Source of the DNA: Campylobacterales bacterium
Lineage (GTDB): Bacteria > Campylobacterota > Campylobacteria > Campylobacterales > Campylobacteraceae
Assembly: GCA_014859645.1 (NCBI GenBank)
Contig: JACUTV010000006.1
Span: forward strand, 1 to 58,213
DNA: 58,213 nucleotides
Direction of reading: 5' to 3'
Below, one piece after another: positions 35,696 to 44,521 of this stretch (position 1 is its first letter; the number at the start of each line of letters is the position of its first letter). The notes under the pieces were generated by a model. That model worked only from the letters and a program-made list of their open reading frames with translations, was not told the DNA's origin and ran no database searches. Made by a program: the position numbers and the translations under genes.

Positions 35696-35952
35696 GGAAG
35701 GCGTCTTGTTTGGATAAAGCTTCCGCGCACGTGTTCACGAAGTTCAGGATGGGTGTCAAACACACTCCACGGGGGCTGGGTAAGCGGGTGGCGCAAAAAC
35801 AGATGGTTGGAATGGAATGCGGGCGTGGCAAAACCCGTGATAGCCGTAAACAAAGTGTGCGAAGAAGAAGCAGTATAAAGGGAGCCAAGTGTCCCGCTAA
35901 GTGTCCCAAAAAGCGCTATTGCGCCAACGAAAAACCACCGCTTGTGCGTCAT
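35692..35952 (-). CDS. Small membrane-anchored protein, first gene of the ABC operon
   Basis: An 86-residue protein, not recognised. An N-terminal hydrophobic segment (WFFVGAIALFGTLSGTLGSLY) suggests a signal anchor; the remaining 60 residues are rich in His, Pro and Phe (FHSNHLFLRHPLTQPPWSVF). Its stop overlaps the permease ATG by 4 bases, matching the coupling throughout this operon, which argues that it is real. In some related clusters this slot holds a NosL-type copper lipoprotein; no such lipobox is seen here. Confidence 0.65.
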   Translation of the reverse strand: MTHKRWFFVGAIALFGTLSGTLGSLYTASSSHTLFTAITGFATPAFHSNHLFLRHPLTQPPWSVFDTHPELREHVRGSFIQTRRLP

Positions 35953-36068
35953 CTGTTTCCTGTTTTTTTAAAGTGACAAAAGTATAGCTTGTTGGTGTTA
36001 AATGTTTGTTAAAACATGGACATAATGGGAAGAAGAGGGGGCTTAATGGCTTCGTTAAAATATAGTGC

Positions 36069-36074
36069 TAGAAT
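36069..36074 (+). promoter_or_regulatory. Candidate -10 for the plus-strand DMT transporter
   Basis: TAGAAT within TGCTAGAATGG, 76 bases before the ATG at 36150. The 197-base divergent gap holds only this and AT-rich sequence; a minus-strand promoter for the ABC operon was not identified. Confidence 0.35.
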
Positions 36075-36149
36075 GGCGTTTTGGTTTTAAGTGCGAAAAA
36101 GTGCTAGACATTAAAATCGCGTAAATGTTGCGAAGAAGGAAGTAAAACA

Positions 36150-37013
36150 ATGGGCTATTTGATAGCAACTACCCTCATGTGGGCCTTTTCTTTTAGTTTT
36201 ATTGGGGAATTTTTAGCAGGAGAAGTAGACAGTTATTTTGCGGTTTTGGTGCGCGTAGGTTTAGCCAGCCTTGTGTTTCTTCCTTTTACAAAATTTCGCG
36301 GCATCCCACGGGGATTGCAAGGGAAAATCATGGGCATTGGAGCGGTTCAAGTTGGCGTGATGTACCTCTTTTTTTACCACTCTTTTGCGTACCTTCGTGT
36401 GCCTGAGGTAGTGCTTTTTACGATTTTCACCCCTTTTTACGTAACCCTTATTTACGATGCGATGGGTCGCAGGTTTCGACCTTTGTATTTAGTGAGTGCA
36501 GGCGTGGCGGTGCTGGGGGCGTACATCATTCGATTTCATCACGTTGATACGGGGTTTTTGGTAGGGTTTTTGCTAGTCCAAGGTGCCAATGTGTGTTTTG
36601 CTTTAGGACAGAGTGCTTACAAAAAAGTAATGGAATCCCACACAACATTCAACCAGCGTGATGGATTTGGGTACTTTCACTTGGGTGCTTTGGGGGTTGT
36701 TAGTGTTGCTTTTGTGCTTTTTGGAGACACCACCCGCATCTCTCCCACCCTCACACAATGGGCGGTCTTGCTTTGGCTTGGGATGGTTGCTTCTGGAGCG
36801 GGGTACTTTTGGTGGAATAAAGGAGCGTGTCACGTGGACGCAGGTGTTTTAGCGATTATGAACAACGCACTGGTTCCAGCGGGCCTTTTGGTCAATCTTT
36901 TTCTGTGGGGAAAACCGGCTAATTTTTCCACACTTATAATAGGTAGCATTGTGATTGGATGTTCCCTTTGGTTACACCATTATTTCATGAGAACTTACTC
37001 TCAGACTCCGTAG
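36150..37013 (+). CDS. EamA/DMT-family transporter
   Basis: A 287-residue, ten-helix transporter with two EamA repeats, beginning MGYLIATTLMWAFSFSFIGE. It differs clearly from the other DMT protein in this window and is nearer carboxylate/amino acid exporter-like members, with WWNKGACHVDAGVLAIMNNA in the second repeat. AAGGAAG precedes the ATG. Monocistronic, between the ABC operon and the Mrp operon. Substrate unknown. Confidence 0.85.
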   Translation: MGYLIATTLMWAFSFSFIGEFLAGEVDSYFAVLVRVGLASLVFLPFTKFRGIPRGLQGKIMGIGAVQVGVMYLFFYHSFAYLRVPEVVLFTIFTPFYVTLIYDAMGRRFRPLYLVSAGVAVLGAYIIRFHHVDTGFLVGFLLVQGANVCFALGQSAYKKVMESHTTFNQRDGFGYFHLGALGVVSVAFVLFGDTTRISPTLTQWAVLLWLGMVASGAGYFWWNKGACHVDAGVLAIMNNALVPAGLLVNLFLWGKPANFSTLIIGSIVIGCSLWLHHYFMRTYSQTP

Positions 37014-37040
37014 TTTTGGGGTATTTTAAAAAAATATAGC

Positions 37041-37046
37041 TATAAT
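37041..37046 (+). promoter_or_regulatory. Sigma-70 -10 element for the mrp operon
   Basis: TATAAT in an AT-rich context (AAAAATATAGCTATAATGG), 54 bases before the mrpA ATG. A small hairpin, TCCAC-N6-GTGGA, lies in the leader at 37067-37082. Promoter call is good; hairpin role unknown. Confidence 0.65.
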
Positions 37047-37099
37047 GGAGTCATTTTTTACACTTTTCCACATCCGCGTGGAGTCAACGGTAGGTGCAT

Positions 37100-39922
37100 A
37101 TGACATTAGATGTGATAGGCCTGCCCCTGACGGTATTATTGCCGTTTTTGGGAGCAGGAGTGGTAGCATACCTTGCTAAGGTACACAGAGTTGCAAGCGC
37201 GTGGGGAGCAGGTGTCATTACTCTTTTGTCTCTTGCCTTTTTGTCACAATTGGCACATTTGCCATTTGAGGGACACACGCTTGTTCAATCATGGACGTGG
37301 ATTGAAAGCATCGGGCTGAATTTTTCCTTTCGCCTCGATGGGTTGGGCATGTTTTTTGCCTACTTGATTTTAATCATCGGGTTATTGATTGTGATTTATG
37401 CGCGGTATTATCTCTCAAGCAAAGACTCCATGGGAAGGTTTTATGCGTATCTGCTCTTGTTTATGGGTTCCATGGTGGGTATCTCTTTGTCCGAAAACAT
37501 CCTTCAAATGGTGGTTTTTTGGGAATTAACCTCACTGAGCTCTTTCTTGCTTATCAGCTTTTGGCAACACAAAAAAGAGGGACGCGATGGCGCGATGATG
37601 GCTCTTGTGGTCACGGGCGCTGGAGGGTTAGCCCTTCTTGGGGGCGCGTTGCTGTTGGGGCACATTGTAGGAAGTTATGAACTTTCGGTGATTTTGGCTA
37701 GTAGGGAAGTCATCATAGCGAGTCCTTGGTATACGCCAACAGTACTTTTAGTGCTTTTGGGTGTTTTGACCAAGTCGGCGCAATTTCCCTTTCACTTTTG
37801 GCTTCCTCACGCTATGGCGGCACCTACGCCTGTATCAGCCTACCTTCATTCTGCTACCATGGTCAAAGCGGGTATCTTTTTACTTGCAAGGTTGTATCCC
37901 GCTCTTAGTGGCACGACCGAATGGATGCTCATCGTCACTGGTGCAGGGCTTGTTACGCTTTTATTGGGCGCATTTACGGCATTTTTTAAACACGATTTAA
38001 AAGCTTTGTTGGCCTATTCGACCGTGAGCCATTTGGGGTTGATTACCTTGCTTTTTGGGCTCTCTACACCTCTTGCAGTAGTGGCGGCACTTTTCCATAT
38101 CATGAACCATGCGGCCTTTAAAGCGTCTTTGTTTATGGTCGCAGGTATCGTAGACCACGAAACAGGTACGCGAGATATACGCCGATTGAGTGGATTGCTT
38201 TGGCTGATGCCACACACCGCAACCTTGGCGATGATAGGCGCTGCTTCCATGGCAGGAATTCCTTTATTTAACGGCTTTTTGAGTAAAGAGATGTTTTTTG
38301 AACGCACGGTGATAGACGGCTTTAACTTTTTGCTTCCTGTGCTTGCTACTCTTGGCGGTGCGCTTTCGGTGGCCTATTCAATACGTTTTATAGCGGATGT
38401 CTTTTTTGGCCCTAAAGCAGAAGGGTTGGAAAAAACGCCCCATGAGCCTGTTCAGGGGATGAAATTCTCCGTCAATATTTTAGTGGCCATTTGTTTTGTG
38501 GTGGGCGTTATCCCGATGTATACCGCGGCGCCTATCTTGGCCGTAGCCGTGGAAGGCTCTTTGCAGGGGCAACTACCACACTACTCTTTGGCGTTGTGGC
38601 ACGGGTTTAACATACCGCTTCTCATGAGTGCTTTGGCGCTTGCGGGCGGGATTTACATGTACACTAAGCGCGTGGCTTTACTTGCATGGTATGAAAAAGG
38701 GTATGCGCATATTGATGCTAGGATTCCTTACAATGCCCTGCTTGATGCATGCTTTTCTCTTGCTAAACGCTGTAGTGGCACGCTGCATACGGGTTCATTG
38801 CAATTTTCAATTTACAATCTCATCGGCGCTTCGTTGGTCATGGGTGTGATTGGATTTACGTATGGTTCAGCACCTTTGTTTGGCGAGCGTGCTTTTTTGC
38901 CCGTGGATTGGATTAGCATTATCGTCACCGCAGGCTTGATAATCGCGGCACTTTCCACGGTGAGATTTCACCGTAAACGGTTGCTTGCGCTTGTGATTAT
39001 TGGGATGGTGGGGTTGATTGTTTCGTTGATATTCATCAAATTTTCTGCTCCAGATTTGGCCTTGACGCAGTTAAGTGTGGAAGTGGTTACGGTAGTACTT
39101 ATCCTACTCGCTCTGTACTATTTGCCCGCCACAACCCCCAAAGAATCTTCACGCCATAAAGTCAAATACGATGCCAGCATCGCTGTTCTTGGTGCGGTGG
39201 GGGTATTTATATTAACGCTTTCCATTTTAACCCGCGAATATACGACTATCGGGGATTATTTTCTTGCCAATGCCCTTAGTGGCGGCGGGGGAACCAACGT
39301 GGTCAATGTTATCTTGGTTGATTTTAGGGGGTTTGATACCTTGGGTGAGATTACCGTGCTTGGGATTGCAGGATTGGGCATTTTTGCAATGCTTCAAGGC
39401 TTAAGACTCTTTTCGCCCTCACGAGACGAAAACGGCGTGCGTTGGTCCAATGACATCCACCCGCACATCATGCAATCTTTGTTGCGTTTATTAATGCCAC
39501 TGATGTTGCTTGTTGCAGTATATATTTTCTTGCGTGGCCACAATTTACCAGGAGGCGGGTTTATCGCGGGATTGATCGCCGCGGTGGCGCTTATTGTGCA
39601 GTACTTGGCCAATGGCATTGAGTGGACAAGTAAACGGCTTGCGTTTGATAAGCACTTTTTGATTGGTTATGGGGTGTTGATTGCGGGTGTGACAGGGTTG
39701 GTGTCCATGTTGCTTGGGTACCCTTTCCTGACTTCTGCCTTCACGCATGTGCATTGGCCGATTGTGGGTGAGTTTGAGATTGCCAGTGCCATCGCCTTTG
39801 ATTTGGGTGTCTTCTTGGTGGTAGTGGGGGCAACGGTGATGATCTTAGTGCAGCTTGGAAAGCTAAGCCTCACTTCTCATAAGCTCACCGATGAAATGAA
39901 CCAAGCGAAAGAGGAAAAGTAA
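37100..39922 (+). CDS. mrpA: Mrp-type Na+/H+ antiporter subunit A fused to subunit B
   Basis: A 940-residue membrane protein. The first 500 residues are an ND5/NuoL-like proton channel domain with FPFHFWLPHAMAAPTPVSAY and HSATMVKAGIFLLARL. A middle MbhD/MbhE-like part follows (SAPDLALTQLSVEVVTVVL). The last 150 residues are an MnhB domain with GHNLPGGGFIAGLIAAVAL. A-B fusion is the group-2 form seen in Sinorhizobium Pha and many proteobacteria. The complex expels Na+ (and sometimes K+) using the proton gradient. ATG at 37100 follows GGTAGGTG; a GTG 6 bases upstream is less likely. Confidence 0.93.
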   Translation: MTLDVIGLPLTVLLPFLGAGVVAYLAKVHRVASAWGAGVITLLSLAFLSQLAHLPFEGHTLVQSWTWIESIGLNFSFRLDGLGMFFAYLILIIGLLIVIYARYYLSSKDSMGRFYAYLLLFMGSMVGISLSENILQMVVFWELTSLSSFLLISFWQHKKEGRDGAMMALVVTGAGGLALLGGALLLGHIVGSYELSVILASREVIIASPWYTPTVLLVLLGVLTKSAQFPFHFWLPHAMAAPTPVSAYLHSATMVKAGIFLLARLYPALSGTTEWMLIVTGAGLVTLLLGAFTAFFKHDLKALLAYSTVSHLGLITLLFGLSTPLAVVAALFHIMNHAAFKASLFMVAGIVDHETGTRDIRRLSGLLWLMPHTATLAMIGAASMAGIPLFNGFLSKEMFFERTVIDGFNFLLPVLATLGGALSVAYSIRFIADVFFGPKAEGLEKTPHEPVQGMKFSVNILVAICFVVGVIPMYTAAPILAVAVEGSLQGQLPHYSLALWHGFNIPLLMSALALAGGIYMYTKRVALLAWYEKGYAHIDARIPYNALLDACFSLAKRCSGTLHTGSLQFSIYNLIGASLVMGVIGFTYGSAPLFGERAFLPVDWISIIVTAGLIIAALSTVRFHRKRLLALVIIGMVGLIVSLIFIKFSAPDLALTQLSVEVVTVVLILLALYYLPATTPKESSRHKVKYDASIAVLGAVGVFILTLSILTREYTTIGDYFLANALSGGGGTNVVNVILVDFRGFDTLGEITVLGIAGLGIFAMLQGLRLFSPSRDENGVRWSNDIHPHIMQSLLRLLMPLMLLVAVYIFLRGHNLPGGGFIAGLIAAVALIVQYLANGIEWTSKRLAFDKHFLIGYGVLIAGVTGLVSMLLGYPFLTSAFTHVHWPIVGEFEIASAIAFDLGVFLVVVGATVMILVQLGKLSLTSHKLTDEMNQAKEEK

Positions 39923-40272
39923 TGGAAGTATTAATAGCCCTTATTATTGCCACCCTCGCGGGGGCGGGGATTTTTTTAGCGCTGAAAGCACGAACGTACC
40001 CCGTAGTGCTTGGGTTAACGATGCTAACCTATGCTGTAAATTTGTTTTTGTTTGTGATGGGGCGTTTACATGTAAACATGCCTCCTGTGCTACGCGATGG
40101 AGTTGAAGCGTATGTTGATCCTGTGCCGCAGGCCTTGGTGCTTACTGCTATTGTCATTAGCTTTGGGATGACAGCCTTTGTGATTGTTTTAGCGCTTCGA
40201 GCGCAGCATGAACTTGGGAATGATCATGTCGATGGCGCAGGAATGTGCCAGGCTACAGGAGAGAACCAATGA
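39922..40272 (+). CDS. mrpC: Mrp antiporter subunit C (NuoK-like)
   Basis: A 116-residue protein with three helices, homologous to NuoK. It has the conserved DPVPQALVLTAIVISFGMTA. TAATG links its start to mrpA and ATGA links its end to mrpD. A perfect TTACATGTAA lies in the second helix-loop region and codes LHVN. Confidence 0.92.
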   Translation: MEVLIALIIATLAGAGIFLALKARTYPVVLGLTMLTYAVNLFLFVMGRLHVNMPPVLRDGVEAYVDPVPQALVLTAIVISFGMTAFVIVLALRAQHELGNDHVDGAGMCQATGENQ

Positions 40273-41786
40273 CCCACACTGCGATTTTACCGATTCTACT
40301 GCCACTGTTTGGGGCGATTGCTATACTATTTGCCAAAGTGTTGAGCCATAAAGCCCAACAAGTACTTTCTATGACGCTAATGGTTTTACTGGTTTTGCTT
40401 AACCTTTGGATTATGTACTCCATGACCAGTGCAGACCATATGGTGTACCAACTTGGCAACTGGGCGGCACCTTTTGGTATCACCTTGGTGTTGGATTCTT
40501 TATCGGCCACCATGGTGTTGCTTACTTCCGTGCTTGCTTTTGCAGCCTTGTGGTATGGGGTTGCTACGGGCGTGGATGGAAACAGTGTGCATTTTCACGT
40601 GTTGTTTCACTTGCAACTTTTTGGGATTAACGGTGCTTTTTTAACGGGCGACGTTTTCAACCTCTTTGTCTTTTTTGAAATCTTATTGCTTGCTTCTTAT
40701 TCGCTGTTGCTCCATGGAAATGGAAGGGAGCGCACTAAGGCAGGCTTGCATTATGTGGTTATCAACCTTGTGGGTTCCACCCTCTTTTTGTTTGCTGTGG
40801 GAACCTTGTACGGGATTTTGGGCACCCTTAACATTGCGGATATGGCGTTGAAAGTGAGTGAACTTTCTCCTGATAATGTCAATGTTGTGGCGGCGGCGGG
40901 CTTGTTGCTGTTGTTGGTATTTGGCCTAAAAGCGGCCATGTTCCCCTTGTATTTTTGGCTTCCAGGAGCATATTCACGCACGAGCGCGCCCGTGGCAGCG
41001 TTGTTTGCCATTATGACCAAAGTAGGGGTGTACAGCATCATTCGTGTGCACGGGACGATTTTTGGGAGCGAAGCAGGGGAATTGAGTTTTTACCACTTGC
41101 CATGGGTATTGTTGTTGGGACTCATTACGTTAGTATTAGCAACCCTTGGGGTTATGAGTGCAAAAGCGCTTAAGGAACAAGTAGCTTACTTGGTGCTCGC
41201 TTCCGTGGCGACACTGCTCATTGCTCTTGGCATCAACACTCCCGAGTCTCTTGGGGGAGCGTTGTATTACATGCTACATTCCACGTTGGCCGCGGGCGGA
41301 TTCTTTTTGCTAGCAGACAGTATTGGTGCATTGCGTGGAAAATACCACGACGCCATCACCCAAACCCCTGTGTTTAAAAAGATGATTTTTGCAGGAAGTT
41401 TGTTTTTTGCATACGCTGTTGCTATGGCAGGAATGCCGCCATTATCGGGCTTTTTTGGAAAGATGATGATTCTCTCAGGCGCTCTTGAGAGTAGCTATGT
41501 GGGGGTTGTGTACTTCTTTGTTTTGGTGACGGGATTGTTTGTCATCATCTCTTTAACGCGCACAGGATCTTTGATGTTTTATGACACCAATAAAGAAGAA
41601 ACATCCCTTGATATAGCGGTGAAGACCTCTTGGTTTTTCCCTGCACTCTTTTTGTTGAGTATGAGTGTGGGCTTGGTGGTGTTTGCCAACCCTGTTTCTG
41701 GCTTTTTGAGCGATACAGCAACCATGTTGTATGATGCAAAAGGGTATATGCAGCTTGTATTGCAACCCATGATGGAGGGACAATAA
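40269..41786 (+). CDS. mrpD: Mrp antiporter subunit D (NuoM/N-like)
   Basis: A 505-residue, about 14-helix antiporter-like subunit: FFEILLLASYSLLLHGNG with the conserved glutamate, KAAMFPLYFWLPGAYSRTSA and LFAIMTKVGVYSIIR. The ATG at 40269 overlaps the mrpC stop by 4 bases; an upstream GTG at 40245 lies inside mrpC and is rejected. Confidence 0.93.
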   Translation: MTHTAILPILLPLFGAIAILFAKVLSHKAQQVLSMTLMVLLVLLNLWIMYSMTSADHMVYQLGNWAAPFGITLVLDSLSATMVLLTSVLAFAALWYGVATGVDGNSVHFHVLFHLQLFGINGAFLTGDVFNLFVFFEILLLASYSLLLHGNGRERTKAGLHYVVINLVGSTLFLFAVGTLYGILGTLNIADMALKVSELSPDNVNVVAAAGLLLLLVFGLKAAMFPLYFWLPGAYSRTSAPVAALFAIMTKVGVYSIIRVHGTIFGSEAGELSFYHLPWVLLLGLITLVLATLGVMSAKALKEQVAYLVLASVATLLIALGINTPESLGGALYYMLHSTLAAGGFFLLADSIGALRGKYHDAITQTPVFKKMIFAGSLFFAYAVAMAGMPPLSGFFGKMMILSGALESSYVGVVYFFVLVTGLFVIISLTRTGSLMFYDTNKEETSLDIAVKTSWFFPALFLLSMSVGLVVFANPVSGFLSDTATMLYDAKGYMQLVLQPMMEGQ

Positions 41787-42295
41787 TGGAAGAAAATAAA
41801 AAACAAAGTAGGTGGTTCCCCCATCCTGTTTTGAGTATTTTTTTGCTGATTTCATGGTTGTTGCTCAATAATACTGTGGCCATGGGCCATGTGGTCTTGG
41901 GAAGCATTTTGGCGATTTTGATTCCGTGGTTCACGTCGCGGTTTTGGCCTGAGAAGCTTTGCCTGAAAAATCCAGGGGTATTTGCACGGTTTGCCTTGGT
42001 GGTGGCTTATGATATCATCATTGCCAATGTCACGGTCGCGCGGTTGATTCTAAGCCCCAATGACCTTTTGAAGCCTGATTTTATGGAAATTCCTTTGGAT
42101 ATCGAACATCCACTGGGGATTAGTGTCTTAGCCAGTACCATTTCTTTGACCCCTGGAACGGTTTCGAGTGATTTGAGTCAAGATAAAAAAACATTGCTTG
42201 TGCATGCTTTACATGTAGAGGACAAGGAAGAGGAAATTGCGCGAATTAAAGCGCGCTACGAGAAGCCATTAATGGAGGTCTTTAAGCCATGTTAA
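41786..42295 (+). CDS. mrpE: Mrp antiporter subunit E
   Basis: A 169-residue membrane protein with two or three N-terminal helices and a cytoplasmic domain containing LASTISLTPGTVSSDLSQD, the conserved MnhE block. TAATG coupling with mrpD and a 7-base overlap with mrpF. A one-mismatch palindrome codes LHVE near the end. Confidence 0.92.
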   Translation: MEENKKQSRWFPHPVLSIFLLISWLLLNNTVAMGHVVLGSILAILIPWFTSRFWPEKLCLKNPGVFARFALVVAYDIIIANVTVARLILSPNDLLKPDFMEIPLDIEHPLGISVLASTISLTPGTVSSDLSQDKKTLLVHALHVEDKEEEIARIKARYEKPLMEVFKPC

Positions 42296-42558
42296 GTTTT
42301 GTTTTACCTGCGGCGTTTATTATGATCGTGTTGGCGTTGATTTTCAATATGTACCGATTGGTGTGGGGGCCGAGTGTGCCTGACCGTATTTTGGCGCTAG
42401 ATACTTCGTACATCAACGCGGTTGCCTTGTTGATTTTGTTTAGCTTGTACCTTAAAAACACCCTTTACTTTGAAGCTGCCTTATTGATTGCACTGATGGG
42501 TTTTGTGGGAACTGTCGCATTTAGCAAGTATTTGCTACGTGGCGATATTATTGAATAA
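42289..42558 (+). CDS. mrpF: Mrp antiporter subunit F
   Basis: An 89-residue, three-helix subunit; GPSVPDRILALDT is the conserved MnhF signature. Overlaps mrpE by 7 bases and precedes mrpG by 9. Confidence 0.92.
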   Translation: MLSFVLPAAFIMIVLALIFNMYRLVWGPSVPDRILALDTSYINAVALLILFSLYLKNTLYFEAALLIALMGFVGTVAFSKYLLRGDIIE

Positions 42559-42567
42559 GGAAAAGCT

Positions 42568-42867
42568 ATGGAAATCATCATTTCACTGTTAATACTCATA
42601 GGGGCTTTTTTTACACTGGTTGGGTCCATTGGACTGCTTAAGTTGCCAGATTTTTTTATGCGATTGCACGGCCCAACCAAAGCGACTACGTTGGGCGTGG
42701 GGTCGATTTTGATTGCTTCGACGTTGTATTACATCACGTTTAAAGGTGAGATTAGTTTGCATGAAATTCTCATCACCCTCTTTTTGTTCATCACGGCACC
42801 TGTAAGTGCGCATTTGATGGCAAAAGCTGCGTTACATGAGCGTAAAAAAGAGAAATTGAAAGATTAA
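42568..42867 (+). CDS. mrpG: Mrp antiporter subunit G
   Basis: A 99-residue subunit with three helices and the MnhG motif KLPDFFMRLHGPTKATTLG. It completes the ABCDEFG set of the Mrp complex (A and B fused). AAGGAAAAG precedes the ATG. A long stem-loop 11 bases after the stop ends the operon. Confidence 0.92.
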   Translation: MEIIISLLILIGAFFTLVGSIGLLKLPDFFMRLHGPTKATTLGVGSILIASTLYYITFKGEISLHEILITLFLFITAPVSAHLMAKAALHERKKEKLKD

Positions 42868-42877
42868 ATACAGCGCA

Positions 42878-42908
42878 GTGCCCTTGAAGTTTCTGCTTTC
42901 AAGGGCAC
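42878..42908. terminator. Bidirectional stem-loop between mrpG and the GGDEF gene
   Basis: GTGCCCTTGAA pairs perfectly with TTCAAGGGCAC over an 9-base loop, in the 53-base gap between convergent genes. There is no U-run on either side, so it may be an mRNA 3'-end stabiliser or a terminator of the U-less kind. Confidence 0.65.
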
Positions 42909-42920
42909 GTGAAAAGGCGC

Positions 42921-43922
42921 TTAAGCGCTAAAAACAGAAGCTTGGTTTTTGCCTCTTGATTTTGCTACGTACAACGCGATATCAGCTTTTTGGATTAACG
43001 CTTCGGGCGTGTTGGCATGGTCAGGGAAAAGCGCAATTCCGATGCTTGGCGAAAGAGAAAGGCTGTGTTTTTTAAAATCCATCACTGGTTTAAAGAGTTT
43101 GAGGATTTTATGGGCTACATGTAACGCATCATCTTTGTCTGAATCTTTCAACAACACCAAAAACTCGTCCCCACCAAAACGCACAAGGGTGTCAGATTCT
43201 CTCGTGGCCGCTCTTAAAAATTCTGCTGCTTTAATAAGCACGTCATCCCCTATGTTATGCCCCAAAACATCGTTAATGCGCTTGAAATTATCGAGGTCTA
43301 AAAAGAGTAAAGCCAAAGGCTTTTTGTTGCGCTGTGCTTCTTTAAAGGCATGATTTAGTCGGTCTTGGAATAAATAGCGATTGGGCAAATTGGTAAGTTG
43401 GTCGTAATTAGCCTGACGGAAAATAACATCACGTTGTTTGACAAGTAAGGCTTCAGCGGCTTTAAGTTTGTTGATAGTTTTGGTTGCATTTTCCATCATA
43501 GAAGAGAGTTCTTTGGATTTAGAAGCTTCTCGCCTTCGAGATTCCATGAGTGGCGTTTGATCGTAAATCAGTACCATAACACGGCTGTTATCATAGGGCA
43601 CAATGGTCATGTCTTGTTGCATAAAATCAAAGTTTGCGCGATTGCTTAAGGGGAGGGGAATAGGAAGTAAAAAGCCTTCTACGCTTGCAATGGAAAAGGT
43701 TGGACTCCCGAGCTTCAAGGTGGTTTTAATGCGTCTAGAAAGGGTTTTTACGCGCTCTTCATCAAGGGCAAAAAGCTCTCTTAAAGGTAGACTAATGGCA
43801 TTTTGCTGGGGAATATTGGTATGAATAGCCATCCAACGGTTCCACGTGTAGACTTTTAACTCCGCATCCACAACCATAACGCCAATATGTACCGCATCGA
43901 TTAAAAGTTCCGCGCGAATCAT
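42921..43922 (-). CDS. PAS-GGDEF diguanylate cyclase
   Basis: A 333-residue cytoplasmic protein: a PAS-like domain (residues 5-125, VHIGVMVVDAELKVYTWNRW), a coiled-coil linker (about 128-165) and a GGDEF domain with GGDEF at 250-254. An RxxD I-site (RESD, 241-244) sits five residues before it, so product inhibition by c-di-GMP is likely. It should make c-di-GMP in response to a PAS-sensed cue. It overlaps the CheC-like gene by 4 bases. Confidence 0.93.
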   Translation of the reverse strand: MIRAELLIDAVHIGVMVVDAELKVYTWNRWMAIHTNIPQQNAISLPLRELFALDEERVKTLSRRIKTTLKLGSPTFSIASVEGFLLPIPLPLSNRANFDFMQQDMTIVPYDNSRVMVLIYDQTPLMESRRREASKSKELSSMMENATKTINKLKAAEALLVKQRDVIFRQANYDQLTNLPNRYLFQDRLNHAFKEAQRNKKPLALLFLDLDNFKRINDVLGHNIGDDVLIKAAEFLRAATRESDTLVRFGGDEFLVLLKDSDKDDALHVAHKILKLFKPVMDFKKHSLSLSPSIGIALFPDHANTPEALIQKADIALYVAKSRGKNQASVFSA

Positions 43923-44521
43923 GAAAACATCTTTTGAAGCATTAGGGTGAGTTTTTCAAGCATGGAATTGCTAAGGAGAATAAACATGTGTCCTTGAATA
44001 TTTTTCTCCGCAACATCAAGTGCGGTGGAGATGACAATAGCATTATCGTATTCAAGGGCTTCGTGAAAGGTTGAGGAACCAATGCAACTAATTTTTTGAA
44101 TGTCCGGTACAGCAAACAAGGATTCTCCTTCAAGCATTTGGCTAAGTTGCCCGATACACGAAGCAGTGAGAATATTGGTAAGCTCCAAAAGTGCTGCTTG
44201 AGTATCTTCATTTGAATTGGGCGATTCGTGCAGTAAGAGGGTGGTAAACTCTTTGGCGGACTCTTCTGAAAAAGCAAAGATAACCTCTCCGCCAAAAGAG
44301 CCAAAAAACCGTTGTTTGGTTGCATAAAAGGCCGTGGTTTCGCCCATATGTGAAAGAATAGTTTCATGGAGCTTGTAAATAGGGATGGTATGAATGGACG
44401 GCACGCGCAAATGTACATAACTCTCTAGCATGTCACCAATGAGTGATGCGGCAAGTCCAAAAGAGATGTTGATGCTTTCTAAAAGTGCATCGTTTTGGCG
44501 TTCGTCAAACATGGTCGTCAT
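43919..44521 (-). CDS. CheC-like phosphatase
   Basis: A 200-residue protein of the CheC/CheX/FliY family. The N-terminal helix DALLESINISFGLAASLIG fits the phosphatase consensus D/S-x3-E-x2-N (D11, E15, N18), and a second copy LLELTNILTASCIGQL has E113 and N116 but lacks the acidic first residue. It most likely dephosphorylates the response regulator encoded immediately upstream, with which it overlaps by 17 bases. Both ATG codons at 44521 and 44512 are possible. Confidence 0.83.
   Translation of the reverse strand: MTTMFDERQNDALLESINISFGLAASLIGDMLESYVHLRVPSIHTIPIYKLHETILSHMGETTAFYATKQRFFGSFGGEVIFAFSEESAKEFTTLLLHESPNSNEDTQAALLELTNILTASCIGQLSQMLEGESLFAVPDIQKISCIGSSTFHEALEYDNAIVISTALDVAEKNIQGHMFILLSNSMLEKLTLMLQKMFS

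Noticed and set aside
35679-35909. Alternative 76-codon minus-strand frame overlapping the 86-residue gene
   Set aside because: The other frame has an ATGA overlap with the permease and a signal-anchor; this one ends inside the permease without coupling.
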